Positions 7,576 through 17,900 of a stretch of 34,112 nucleotides of DNA are shown piece by piece. The stretch spans positions 1 through 34,112 of the forward strand of contig CACLQQ010000028.1 of NCBI GenBank assembly GCA_902609095.1. The letters run 5' to 3'. Position numbers and translations under genes: made by a program. How positions within the stretch are numbered: the stretch's first letter is position 1; every line of letters starts with the position of its first letter. Below the pieces are notes generated by a model, which was given only the letters and a program-made list of their open reading frames with translations, was not told the origin of the DNA and did not search any database. The DNA comes from an uncultured Bacteroidota bacterium. Its GTDB lineage: Bacteria > Bacteroidota > Bacteroidia > Chitinophagales > Saprospiraceae.

Positions 7576-8589
7576 ATGAGGATCTTACTAATAACAATTA
7601 TCTCTATTGGATTCCACTCTGTCAGTCTTTTGGGACAGGGAACAGAACAAGATGTAATTATTATAGAAAAAACTATAGATGAAAATGGTAATGAAATATC
7701 TAAAAAAATTACTCGTAAAAAGGGCAAAAACTTCGATGATCAAGAATTATTAGAAGAAGATGAAATTCCTTTTGGTCAATGGGATATTAAATCTTTGGGA
7801 TTTGGGCCAAATGCATTTAACGGATGGGGCAAATGGCTCAATGATGGAGAACGATCATCAGATGTATCAATAGGACTTAGCTTATCTTTTGAAAATGGCC
7901 GAACTGCTGTGGTTGATGTCTTTCAAGGAACAGGAGCTTATGACAGTGATATTAGAGCTGGCGATGAGATAATATCTATAGAGGGAACTCCGATAATTAG
8001 TTACGACGACATCAAAGCCGTACTCGAGAATAAGAAAGCCGGTGATGAAATCAGAATAACCATATATCGAGATGGAACTGAAATTGAAAAATTCGTAAAT
8101 CTTAAGAGAAATAGGTTAAACGGCTTCAATTTTGACCTGCCTAAGGACATGGGAAATACTCAAAAATTCTTTTTTGATTTTGGAAATTCCGAATTTGGAA
8201 TGGACATAGATTCAATTTTCAAATCATTTGGCACACCCAATCTTGATTCACTACTTAAGAATTTTGGTTTCGCCGATGATTTAACACCATTCAGATCTTA
8301 TCAAAATAAAAATACCCCAAAAACCAAGTCATCAAACAAACGAGCATCACTGGGTGTCATGATAGACGATGAATCTAATGGAGTAACCATAGCTGATGTA
8401 TTGTCTAATTCTGCTGCTGACACTGCAGGATTACAAAAAGGAGATGTTATCGAGCGCTTCAATGATAATTTGGTTACCTCATTTAGAGAGTTAACCATGC
8501 TCATAGGACAAGTAGAAAGCGGCGAATCTGTCGTGTTAGAGATTAACCGAAGTGGAAAATCCATAACTGTAGAAGTTATTATGGACTAA
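7576..8589 (+). CDS. Exported protein with two PDZ domains
   Basis: A 337-aa protein with a signal peptide (MRILLITIISIGFHSVSLLG, cleavage probably before the Gln that follows). The first PDZ domain, about residues 97-178, contains GDEIISIEGTPI; the second, about 256-337, contains LGVMIDDESNGV and GLQKGDVIERFND. Between them is a Phe/Asp/Asn-rich linker (about 180-250). No serine-protease domain like that of DegP/HtrA is present, so it is probably a periplasmic peptide-binding or scaffold protein. The frame is open upstream to 7540, but the ATG at 7576 gives a proper signal peptide. Transcribed divergently from the SGNH hydrolase. Confidence 0.85.
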   Translation: MRILLITIISIGFHSVSLLGQGTEQDVIIIEKTIDENGNEISKKITRKKGKNFDDQELLEEDEIPFGQWDIKSLGFGPNAFNGWGKWLNDGERSSDVSIGLSLSFENGRTAVVDVFQGTGAYDSDIRAGDEIISIEGTPIISYDDIKAVLENKKAGDEIRITIYRDGTEIEKFVNLKRNRLNGFNFDLPKDMGNTQKFFFDFGNSEFGMDIDSIFKSFGTPNLDSLLKNFGFADDLTPFRSYQNKNTPKTKSSNKRASLGVMIDDESNGVTIADVLSNSAADTAGLQKGDVIERFNDNLVTSFRELTMLIGQVESGESVVLEINRSGKSITVEVIMD

Positions 8590-8603
8590 GAGGCTAAGTA
8601 GTC

Positions 8604-8774
8604 TTACTCAGCCTCATCATCCTTAATTTTCTTATAGCGCTTTGCGGACTTCAAAGAGTTGACAATCATCCACTCGAGCTGGCCGTTAACACTTCTGAAT
8701 TCGTAAGCCGCCCATTTCTCAACCATTTTCATGGTTCTCTCATCTACACGTAAGACAAATTTTTTCTTACTCAT
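8604..8774 (-). CDS. Arc-family ribbon-helix-helix DNA-binding protein
   Basis: A 56-aa basic protein: MSKKKFVLRVDERTMKMVEK at the start, then WAAYEFRSVNGQLEWMIVNS and a charged tail. The pattern is that of the Arc/ribbon-helix-helix fold: a short beta strand (KFVLRVD) that would insert in the DNA major groove, helix A, the SVNGQ turn and helix B. Arc-type proteins usually bind as dimers to operator half-sites. The start lies 12 nt beyond the stop of the SPFH gene, so both are probably co-transcribed and this may regulate the unit. A role is inferred, not shown. There is no toxin partner nearby. Confidence 0.8.
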   Translation of the reverse strand: MSKKKFVLRVDERTMKMVEKWAAYEFRSVNGQLEWMIVNSLKSAKRYKKIKDDEAE

Positions 8775-8786
8775 GTACCCTGAGAC

Positions 8787-9644
8787 TTAAGCAATTAGAG
8801 TGCCTGTATTAATAACCGGTGTTGCCTCCTTATCGGAACAAAGAACAATCATCAGATTACTTACCATGGTAGCTCTCTTGTCCTCATCGAGTTCTATGAT
8901 CTCCTTTTTGGATAATTCATCAAGAGCATTCTCAACCATACTGACAGCTCCTTCAACAATTTTCAATCTCGCAGCTACAATGGCTTCTGCCTGCTGTCTC
9001 TTTAACATAGCAGAGGCAATCTCTGGGGCATAAGCTAAATATCCTATCCGAGCTTCAATCACTTCTATTCCTGCCATAGCTAATCGATCATCTAGCTCTT
9101 TCTCCAATGCTAAGCTAACCTCGCCTGTATCTGAACGTAGCGTAATCTCCTCCTGATCATCATCAAAATTATCGTAGGAATATGTTCCAGCCAGTTTACG
9201 CACCGCAGCATCAGTTTGCACCTTCACAAAGCTCTCATAATCACTAACATCAAAAGCTGCCTTATAAGTTTCATCCACCTTCCACACTAAGATTACACTA
9301 ATAAGTATAGGGTTACCTCTCTTATCATTAACCTTTACACGCTCACTATCAAAATTTCGAGCTCTCAAACTTATTTTATATCTGCTAAATAATGGATTAA
9401 CCCATGAGAACCCATTTTCTTTGAGCGTACCAACATACTTACCAAAGAAGGTCATCGCCTTTGACTGATTAGGGTAAATCACGATGAAGCCCTTAATCAG
9501 AAATAGCGAGGTCAGAATAATTAAACCAAATAGTCCAGGGTGCAAGAATTCACTTACTACCCCATATAATCCTCCCCATAATAGAATTAGAACAACTGGC
9601 AGAACAATCCAACCTGAAATGGCAGTTATAATTTTTTCTTTCAT
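8787..9644 (-). CDS. SPFH/band 7 domain membrane protein
   Basis: A 285-aa member of the SPFH (stomatin/prohibitin/flotillin/HflK) superfamily. Two hydrophobic segments at about 11-30 and 36-56 anchor it, followed by the SPFH domain (YPNQSKAMTFFGKYVGTLKE, then VNPLFSRYKISLRARNFDSE, and VSVILVWKV-like core strands). From ~190 the segment with AYAPEIASAMLKRQQAEAIV is the usual Ala/Glu-rich helix of the family. These proteins form large rings in the inner membrane and often control proteases or lipid domains. Here the partner is the small Arc-type regulator directly downstream; no NfeD or FtsH gene is adjacent. Confidence 0.88.
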   Translation of the reverse strand: MKEKIITAISGWIVLPVVLILLWGGLYGVVSEFLHPGLFGLIILTSLFLIKGFIVIYPNQSKAMTFFGKYVGTLKENGFSWVNPLFSRYKISLRARNFDSERVKVNDKRGNPILISVILVWKVDETYKAAFDVSDYESFVKVQTDAAVRKLAGTYSYDNFDDDQEEITLRSDTGEVSLALEKELDDRLAMAGIEVIEARIGYLAYAPEIASAMLKRQQAEAIVAARLKIVEGAVSMVENALDELSKKEIIELDEDKRATMVSNLMIVLCSDKEATPVINTGTLIA

Positions 9645-9740
9645 AGCAATATGATATTAATTTGATATCAATATACTATGTATCTAATTATCTTAAGGAA
9701 TAAGTGACGAACTACTCTCATGTGTCGACAAACATAAGAC

Positions 9741-11360
9741 CTATAATACCTTTAAGCTAGCCACATAATAGTCTTGATCTATCTCAACTAAGCTAGGAAG
9801 AGACCCAGTAGTCAAAGTCTTCCAATAGGTAGAACCATTTATTCTGTTTGGCTCCCCATCAACCATGATATCTACTGACATCTCAAAGCCAGGAATCACA
9901 TTAGACCATCTATAGGCAAGGCCATTTTGCCCCAATCTATACTCAAGTATAGGTATATGATAATCACGTAGATACTGGTCAAAAACAGGCTTTAAGTTAA
10001 TGCCCAATTGATCAATCATATATTGCTCTACCTGCTGTGTTATCACTGTCTGATGATAAAATTCCTTATTGAGTCCTCTAAGTGTTTCTCTCCAAAGGTC
10101 GTCATCATTGACAATCTGTCTTATCGTATGAAGCATATTGCTCCCTTTATAATACATATCTCCAGATCCTCTTTTATTAACACCATAGGTGCCTATTATC
10201 GGAGAAGCATTACCAATCAGTGACCGAGTACCAGTGACATACTCGGCTCCAGCGTCTTTACCACTATGATACTCAACATATAAACACTCAGAATATGCTG
10301 TAAAGCTCTCATGGATCCACATGTCAGCGATATCCTTGTAGGTTATATTATTAGCAAACCACTCATGACCTGCTTCATGAATGATGATAAAATCAAATCC
10401 CAACCCCCATCCAGATTGACTCAGATCTCGACCTCTATAACCATTCATATAGTCATTACCATAGGTTATAGAGCTCTGATGCTCCATCCCTAAGTATGGC
10501 GCCTCCACCAGTTTAAACCCATCCTTGTAAAAAGGATATGACCCAAACCAATACTCGAAAGCATCTAACATCATCGGTACCTGCTCAAATTGTTCCTTCG
10601 CCTTAGATAAGTTATCTCTGAGCACGTAATAGTCGAGATCCAACTCTCCAGATTCTCCTTGATATGATTCGTCAAAGTGTACATAGTCCCCGATGTTAAT
10701 ATTCACTCCGTAATTATTGATTGGATTATCGACATACCACTCAGTTGTTACTTTACCTCCAGATTCCATCTTGGATCTTAGGCGTCCATTACCCACATTC
10801 ATTAATCCTTGAGGAACTGTAACGCTAACTAACATACTATCAACTTCATCATACATATGATCCTTGCATGGCCACCAGATACTAGCACCTATACCTTGAC
10901 AAGAACTGGCGGCGAATGGATTCCCATTTGAATCCTCAACCCAAGTGATTCCGCCATCCCAAGGAGCTCGAGCGGCTATATGAGGATGGCCACCATAATA
11001 AACTTTAATTGCATTAGTTGACCCTGCTAATTGCTTCTCTTCAAGATGTATATGATAGGCCGCTCCTTCATTTGTAAATCTCAACTCTTTCCCGCCTTGG
11101 GTGACCTTACCAATTAGTAAAGGCCGTTGCAGATCTATTTGCATTATTTGATGCTCTGTCAACACGATATATTGAATCAAGTTTGATCCATGTATCGTAC
11201 TATCATAAGGGTTAACCTCAATATCTAAGTGATAATAATTCAAATCCCACCAGGCTCTCTCGGGTGTTATAGAGCCTCGTAGTGTATCTGCCTTAGTAAA
11301 CTCTTGACCAAATGATAATCCCACCATCAACAACATCAGCACCACAAACCAGTACTTCAT
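9741..11360 (-). CDS. M1-family metalloaminopeptidase, exported
   Basis: A 539-aa zinc aminopeptidase of family M1. The zinc site is HEAGHEW (His328, Glu329, His332) with the third ligand Glu351 in WIHESFTAY, exactly 18 residues later. The exopeptidase motif is YLGMEHQSS (289-297), in place of the more common GAMEN. A signal peptide (MKYWFVVLMLLMVGLSFG, then QEF) sends it to the periplasm or beyond. The N-terminal beta domain (~30-230) precedes the thermolysin-like domain. The C-terminal helical domain of long M1 enzymes is missing; this is the normal short form. No T9SS sorting domain is visible at the C-terminus. It probably trims peptides for nutrition. Confidence 0.92.
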   Translation of the reverse strand: MKYWFVVLMLLMVGLSFGQEFTKADTLRGSITPERAWWDLNYYHLDIEVNPYDSTIHGSNLIQYIVLTEHQIMQIDLQRPLLIGKVTQGGKELRFTNEGAAYHIHLEEKQLAGSTNAIKVYYGGHPHIAARAPWDGGITWVEDSNGNPFAASSCQGIGASIWWPCKDHMYDEVDSMLVSVTVPQGLMNVGNGRLRSKMESGGKVTTEWYVDNPINNYGVNINIGDYVHFDESYQGESGELDLDYYVLRDNLSKAKEQFEQVPMMLDAFEYWFGSYPFYKDGFKLVEAPYLGMEHQSSITYGNDYMNGYRGRDLSQSGWGLGFDFIIIHEAGHEWFANNITYKDIADMWIHESFTAYSECLYVEYHSGKDAGAEYVTGTRSLIGNASPIIGTYGVNKRGSGDMYYKGSNMLHTIRQIVNDDDLWRETLRGLNKEFYHQTVITQQVEQYMIDQLGINLKPVFDQYLRDYHIPILEYRLGQNGLAYRWSNVIPGFEMSVDIMVDGEPNRINGSTYWKTLTTGSLPSLVEIDQDYYVASLKVL

Positions 11361-11398
11361 AAAGCTATATATTTAGAAAGAGCAAGATATCTAATTAA

Positions 11399-11627
11399 AT
11401 GTTGGCCAACAAAAAGGAATATTTTGAAGGACATTCTTTGCTAATTAGCGGACTCTTATGGGGTATCACATGCTTTTCAATTATGGAGATCATTATACCC
11501 TGGAGACAAAAAACTGAAATAGATTGGGATCATATTTTTAATATTAATTCTACCCATTTGGCTCATTGTAGGTATGACTTATGGGTATGTCATGAAAGGT
11601 TTTTATAAGAAATATCCCAAAGGCTGA
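11399..11627 (+). pseudogene. Decayed small two-TM membrane protein, copy 1
   Basis: The first half reads KKEYFEGHSLLISGLLWG (one hydrophobic segment), the second half IFLILILPIWLIVGMTYGYV then KGFYKKYPKG, but in another frame. The shift lies in or near the six-A run at 11508-11513; removing one A also exposes a TAG (probably from a Trp codon) at about 11518. Its parts match copy 2 just downstream, which shows that both derive from one gene of ~75 aa. Family not recognised. Confidence 0.7.
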
Positions 11628-11667
11628 CATTGTGAATAAGAATATCTTCACCGAAACAAATTTCTAT

Positions 11668-11891
11668 ATGGGCCCTAAAAAAGAAGAATTCGAAGGTAGA
11701 GCTTGGATTTTAAGTGGATTAGTTTGGGCTATACTTTCTTTAATTTTCAGCTAAATATTCATGCTAATCACGTCTCATCAAAAAATAGACATTATTAGGG
11801 TATTAACTACTCAATTACCCATTTGGCTCATTGGGGATTAGTTTGGGGCTATTACATGAAATTTTATTACCGCCGTTATCTTAAGGATTAG
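11668..11891 (+). pseudogene. Decayed small two-TM membrane protein, copy 2
   Basis: It begins with MGPKKEEFEGRAWILSGLVW, stops at TAA 11752-11754, and continues in the same frame to LPIWLIG, after which a frameshift in the four-G run at 11833-11836 is needed to reach GLVWGYYMKFYYRRYLKD. Adding one G restores the reading. The two halves align with copy 1 (FEG-x-x-LLISGL, LPIWLI-x-G and the KFY end). Bases 11361-11398 and 11892-11964 show no feature. Confidence 0.7.
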
Positions 11892-11964
11892 GATCCAACT
11901 GGCGTTCTCTTATGGGCGTTACACCTACCAACTCTTATAGTAAACTATAATTATCTTAAAAAAA

Positions 11965-14900
11965 CTACTGTAGATTGAACCTGGCTGTCAAACCTCCATT
12001 GATGTTAGTCACGTCGAAGCCACCTAAAGTCTTGGGTTTAGTCTGATTGTAATCCATAAATAATCTTAAAGTGAAATACTTGTTGATATCATAATCAAAT
12101 GATGGACTAATCTGCAAAGTGTAGGTTCCTCTTGTAGCCTGAGCATCTCGACCACTATCAAATTCATGAATGTAAGTAGCATCATCCCGAACGCTGAAAT
12201 CAAAACTGAACTGGAAACGCTTTTGGAACTCTTGGGCCGCACCTCTTGGATTTGTAGGATCTTCAGCAGGTTGTTCAGACTTGTCACTACCTCTCCTACT
12301 ACTCCTCTTTCTTCTGTTCTTTTGACCAGTAAGAAACGGAATATTAATATCGTCAATGATCCAACCTATTCCCGCAGTATACTCTGTACTCTGCCGTTCG
12401 TTAATCTGACCCAAACCTGTAGAAAGCTGTAATGCTCTTGACTTAGCAAACTCGAAGTTTGCTGTTAGGTTACTTCTTGTCTTGAAGTCTATACCAATAA
12501 TCGGTTGAAAACGCTCTTCTATAATAACTTCAGGAATCTCAAATCGAGCAAAATAATTTTTTGTAGAAACATCAGGATCAATGAAGAACTGATCTGTTGG
12601 ATCATATTGTAGATCTGTCTGATAATTATTAACGCCGAGTGTTGATGTATATCCATGTGCGATACTGAAGTTAGAAAAGATCTCTTTGAACCATGGCAGT
12701 TTAGATAATCCATTATAACGCAGCTGCCAGTTCGGCTTAGGGATATATCCACGTCCAGCCACTTGATCTGTTAAATTAAGATCTATGGTTTCTGGATCAT
12801 CATTAATATAGGCTGCTAAGAATGATGGAATCAATACATCAATATGCTGACGTCCGAATCCAGCGGCATAACCTTGATCTGATTCATGTTGCCCGGATCC
12901 AGGCTCATTCGGTAGTCTATTAGAGATTATCGCTCTATATGATTCAAATCTTGAGAATAGCCCATCTATATCTGAATCAAACAAAGTTCCCAAGCCCATG
13001 AAACTCACCTCATAGCTTCCTAAATCCCTAAGAGCAACTTGTTGCAAATCAACCTCTCCAGAACCGGGCACAGCACGATTTACAAAGTCCTCAGCATGAT
13101 TACGACTATATGTTTTATTGAATCTTAAATCTATGTCAAAGTCTTTCCACGGCTCAACCGTTAAGCGTGCTTCGTATGACTGTGAATTATTTTGAAGAAC
13201 TTGCTGATTTTGAAATCTTGAAGGACTTATCCATCCCTGATTTGCAGCATTTCGCAACCAATTGTTCTCATTATTGAGATCAATATTAGGCTGAATACCA
13301 AATACGAATCCCCAACCAGGTGATCCTCCATTCATGCCTAATAGGTTTGGAGTGTTTGCAAACCCAGGAATCATTGTAGACAGGTTTTCTCTATATGTGA
13401 CTTTGAGCTCCCTCAACGAAAGCAAGGGCCTAACTAAAATCTTCTCGATGGTAGTGATTTCACGATCTTTTTTTCTATTTTGTCCCTCTACGTCACCACC
13501 TCCTCCACGAGGATTTCTGGAACGACCTCGAGAACGACTTCTGCCACCCTGCAGCTTCTTTAGATAAGGTATTTTGTCATATAGTTTATCAAAGGCAAAC
13601 GTCGAGTTGATACTTCTTACCTGACTATTCTGAATGGTGTGCCAAGGTTGAGCTTCAGCATATTGAGGTTCTATTAATTCTATTAAACTAAGGGATCCTG
13701 CATTCCATGTGTAATCAGCATTATAAGAAGCACGGGCGGTGATCCAATCCATTCCTGGTATGTACTTGAATGGCACGGTATAGTTAATATTTACCCCTTG
13801 ATTATAGTTTTGCAGACGACCTAAATTCCGAAGATTATCTCGACGATACTCATTTGGCAAGTTTGGATTGGCTAATACTTGTTCTGTAACATTCTCCCCA
13901 TACTCATTACTCCAGTCTCGCTCTTCTATTGTAGGCGCAACTCCAACCTGCCTGAGTTCATCTACAACTGCAGAAGCGGAAGCTGTAAAGTTTAGCTTAA
14001 GCGATTTAGCGAGATCCCACTGAAGACCATAATTCCGAGTCCAATTGAATCTCTGATCATCAAAAGCATATTCGATCCCTTCTTCAGCAGGGTCTGGCAA
14101 TCTGAAGAACCTTCGATTCTTTAACCTTCTAATCTGTGTGTTGAATGTAATTGAATTAGGTATGAAATTGAAGTTGATCTCCTTAATAAATCGTAAAGCC
14201 TTAGTTTCTATGCCCTTGAATGGCACAAATGGCTTTGTTTTGGCATTGAAACCATAGGACACATCACCTCTCTGATCTGTTGTTATCTCTTCTTTAAGGA
14301 TGTCATCGCTATAGGTCGTTTTACTGTGACTATAGCTGACGCTGATATTACTTATATCCCATGGTTTGGGAGATTTATCACTGGTTCGTTGCTTACGAAC
14401 ATTAGTGAAGTTGATAGTCTGAATCGTAGTGCGCTCTTTACTTCTGTCATCGATATCTTCGATATCTGGGTAACCTTCTATACTTTTAAGCGTATCAACT
14501 CTTAGATCCAGTTCAAATGGATCATACTCTGCTTGTCTAACAGACTTAGCATACTGATAATAAAAAGGTATACTTAATCCCCACTTATCTGGAATGAACT
14601 TACCTAATTCTAAGTTTGCCGCAATATCAAACTCTGTAACATGATCCAGTTGTCGCTCCTGAAGCTGCTGATCTATCTGACCAAAACCAATAGTACTAAA
14701 ATTACCACTCATCGTGAGGTTACCTAAATCTGCCAATTGCATATCAACTCTAGCAATACCGGCTGTTCCTCCCCTATTATTTAGGCCTTTCAACCTAAGT
14801 TCATTAAACCATACTTCTGCGCAGATGGTCTCTTCGCGTCCTTTGTTACTGCGCAATCCAAGGACTATTCCCTTCACCAAACCTAATGTTGGATTACCCT

Positions 14901-17900
14901 TAATTCGGATACGAGCATTTTCTTTATTTGGATCTCCACCTGGCAGTTCAAATATGTCTGTCTTAGCAAATCCCTCTAAATTTCTTTGGATTTTGGCATC
15001 AGTAAAAAGCTTCAGGGGAAAACTAAACTTATTTTCTTCACGCCATACTTCTTCTGTATACTCTTGTTGCTCTAAAGCGGTCTGCCGGAAATTACCTATG
15101 ATATTGTTGGTATCAGAAAGTGTTAATGGAATCTCGTACTCGTAATAGTTGTTTTTAAAGTCTCTACCAATTCTTATAAATGCCGATAGCTCTTCATCTT
15201 GGAGCAGATCATCTCTCGCTTCAGCATGAACGAACAATTCTAACTCTTCATACAATCGCATATCAAACTCCGTGAGCTTATACACCATAGCCTCACAGCT
15301 ATCTGGAAGACCGCAGATTCTGACATTCATGGCATTTTCATCCTGGAGTACATTCGTGAATGTACTTACAAAACGTTCTTGAACAATTCCTTTTGGAAGG
15401 ATGTAGTTAAATGGTGTTTTTCGACTATTCTCTTGAACTCCAACCTCGTCAATTACGAAGTCTACCGCGCTTGCACTTAAATCACCTAAACACTCCTCAT
15501 CGAGCGGTAGGCGTCTCCATTGATTACGGATCAACTCGAACTCTGCCATCCTAAAGGTCTTAGGTGTGGCAAAATCAGTCATATACATCCTCATAAACTG
15601 TATAGACCTAAAACCTTGTATATCGTTAATCGCTACACCTTCATTAAGTGGTATTCTGAAACGATACCACTTCTCCTCTTGTAAGGTTGATGGATTCGTT
15701 AATACTCTTTCATCTGTAATAAAATCATCCGGTGATCTACGTAATTCACCATTTTCATTGGTGATATCTATACGATACTGCCAGTAACTCTCACTTTGCT
15801 CTAAGGACCTGTTACCATTAAGATCTTCTGAATCAGGCTCAGGGTTTCCTATTCCGACTCTTTGACTTCCTCTGTTCTCGACGTTTCCTTGAGGATTATT
15901 AAATCTCTTATATCTTTCATTGAGTGGAGTCCCTTGAGGGTAGACTTCATTATCTAAGAAACTTATGAAGTTGTCATTACTTGGATCAGTCAAGTTGACT
16001 AACCCTAAGGAAGAGTTCACATTGTCAATATAATCTCTAAACTGATTACGTTCCAGATTGTCATCTAATCCATCAAAACCTTGATCCTGTATGGCAGAAT
16101 TAGTTCTATCGAATGCATCTACATTAGGAATTGATAAAGGAATCTCCCCCCAAGCCGTATTTCTCGTTGGCACATTTTCCTCAGGGAGTGGAATAGCATT
16201 CTCATAGAATTGGAGATTATCTTTAAGGATATCCTCTGATACATTACCTAAGTGAAAGAAGATCGTACCTGACTCATCGTCCAAGTGATCCCCATCTCTC
16301 CTCTGCATAAATGGATTCAGCATCCAAAATTCTATGTACTCTATGTTGGCCGCTTGAAAATCATTGTTGCCATCGATATATCTCATGATACCTCCCCATC
16401 GAGATTCAGGATCTCTCAGTCGTATATCGTTGGTAGCTGGGTCAGTCTCAATACCAGCTGAAAACGGAGTTCCTTGGGGTGCATCGAAATTGTAAGGTCC
16501 TCGTTCTGTAGGATAGTAACTTACATCAAATGTCAATAGATCAGGAATTTGGCTGATATCCAATTGACGTTCGAAAAGTTCGGTTTGATCTACTCTACGA
16601 GTATAAGGATCAGCATTATCCTCAGCAGAACGAATTCCGAAATCATTAACCACATACCAATTGGTCAATGCCCTGTTGACACCATAGGTAAGATCATTAG
16701 TTAATAATGATTCTCGAAAACGACTTGGCGTACTTGCAAGCACCCACCTCGAAGGACTGTTTCCTAATGGTATACTGCTACTGGCTCCTTCAAAATCATC
16801 TAAACTTACTGCTGGCTTGTCTTCATTTGGAACATTGATCGCTCCAGAGACTCCTGGTCTAATCGCGGCAACCTCTGCAGATAATGTTAAAGACGATTCG
16901 GTATTAGTACTATAAAAAGGCAACTTGTCCACTAATCGAGTAATAAAAGGAGCCTCAGTTGTGAAAATGACGTCCAAGCCGTACATCCTATTATTTATAG
17001 GATCATCTCCAACATTCACTTTTTGTGTGAATGGTCGTTCGAATAACCTCATATAAGTACCACCTATAGTCAGATTATCGCTGACTTGGTACTCCCCACG
17101 GAGTCCAAACATGGTTTTTTGCTGTAGACCAAATAAGTTTTGATCCTCAAAAGATACTCTTATAGGAACCCCTTGTTGTAGGTAGGCATCGTTAAGGATC
17201 TTAATCCTCCCAATACCATAATCTATATCGTAGTCTATTCCTTCTCTGAGAATTTGGCTACCGGCTCTAACTGTAACCGACCCTCTGGGTATATTAAATG
17301 ATCCCAAACTGATCTCTGAGGAGAAGTTACTCTTCAGTTGTCCTTTGATCAAGAATCTGTTTTTCTCTAATTGCTCTCGAGCTACAATTACAGTATTGTT
17401 ATACAACTCAGGGAATCCATATTTCTGATAGAGTTCTTCATCATTATTCAGCAACTGTCTCAGACTATTACCAAAAGGTTCTAAAACCGGGAAAATTATA
17501 CTCCCTGTTCGGGTATTAACAGTTACACCTGGTATGAAATCAAATATTCCATCTTGCTGCGGATCTAATCTTGAGTTTAGCCGATCTAATTGAAATAAGT
17601 CCAGCAGAGGTATACGATTAAACCCAGGCTCTGGAATAAATCTCTTCACAGTTGCCGTAGCATTATCCTCGAAAAAGATATCTAATTGAAAGTCTTCTTC
17701 CGTGAGCTGAGCACTGTTCAAAGAATAAATATTCTTCATCATTAATTGCCATGACGGCAAATCAATACGTTGATTAGAACTCTTTAGCATCTTGACATAG
17801 ATCACATCCTCCGGTTCGGGATTATTGTCCTGATCTAAACCTCCTGTATTACTTTCATTGGTAAGCTCTCCCACCTTATATACCTCGCTACCATTGAGGG

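Noticed and set aside
14714-15145. 143-codon plus-strand ORF within sprA
   Set aside because: It lies entirely opposite a well-conserved large gene, and its composition is that of a shadow frame.
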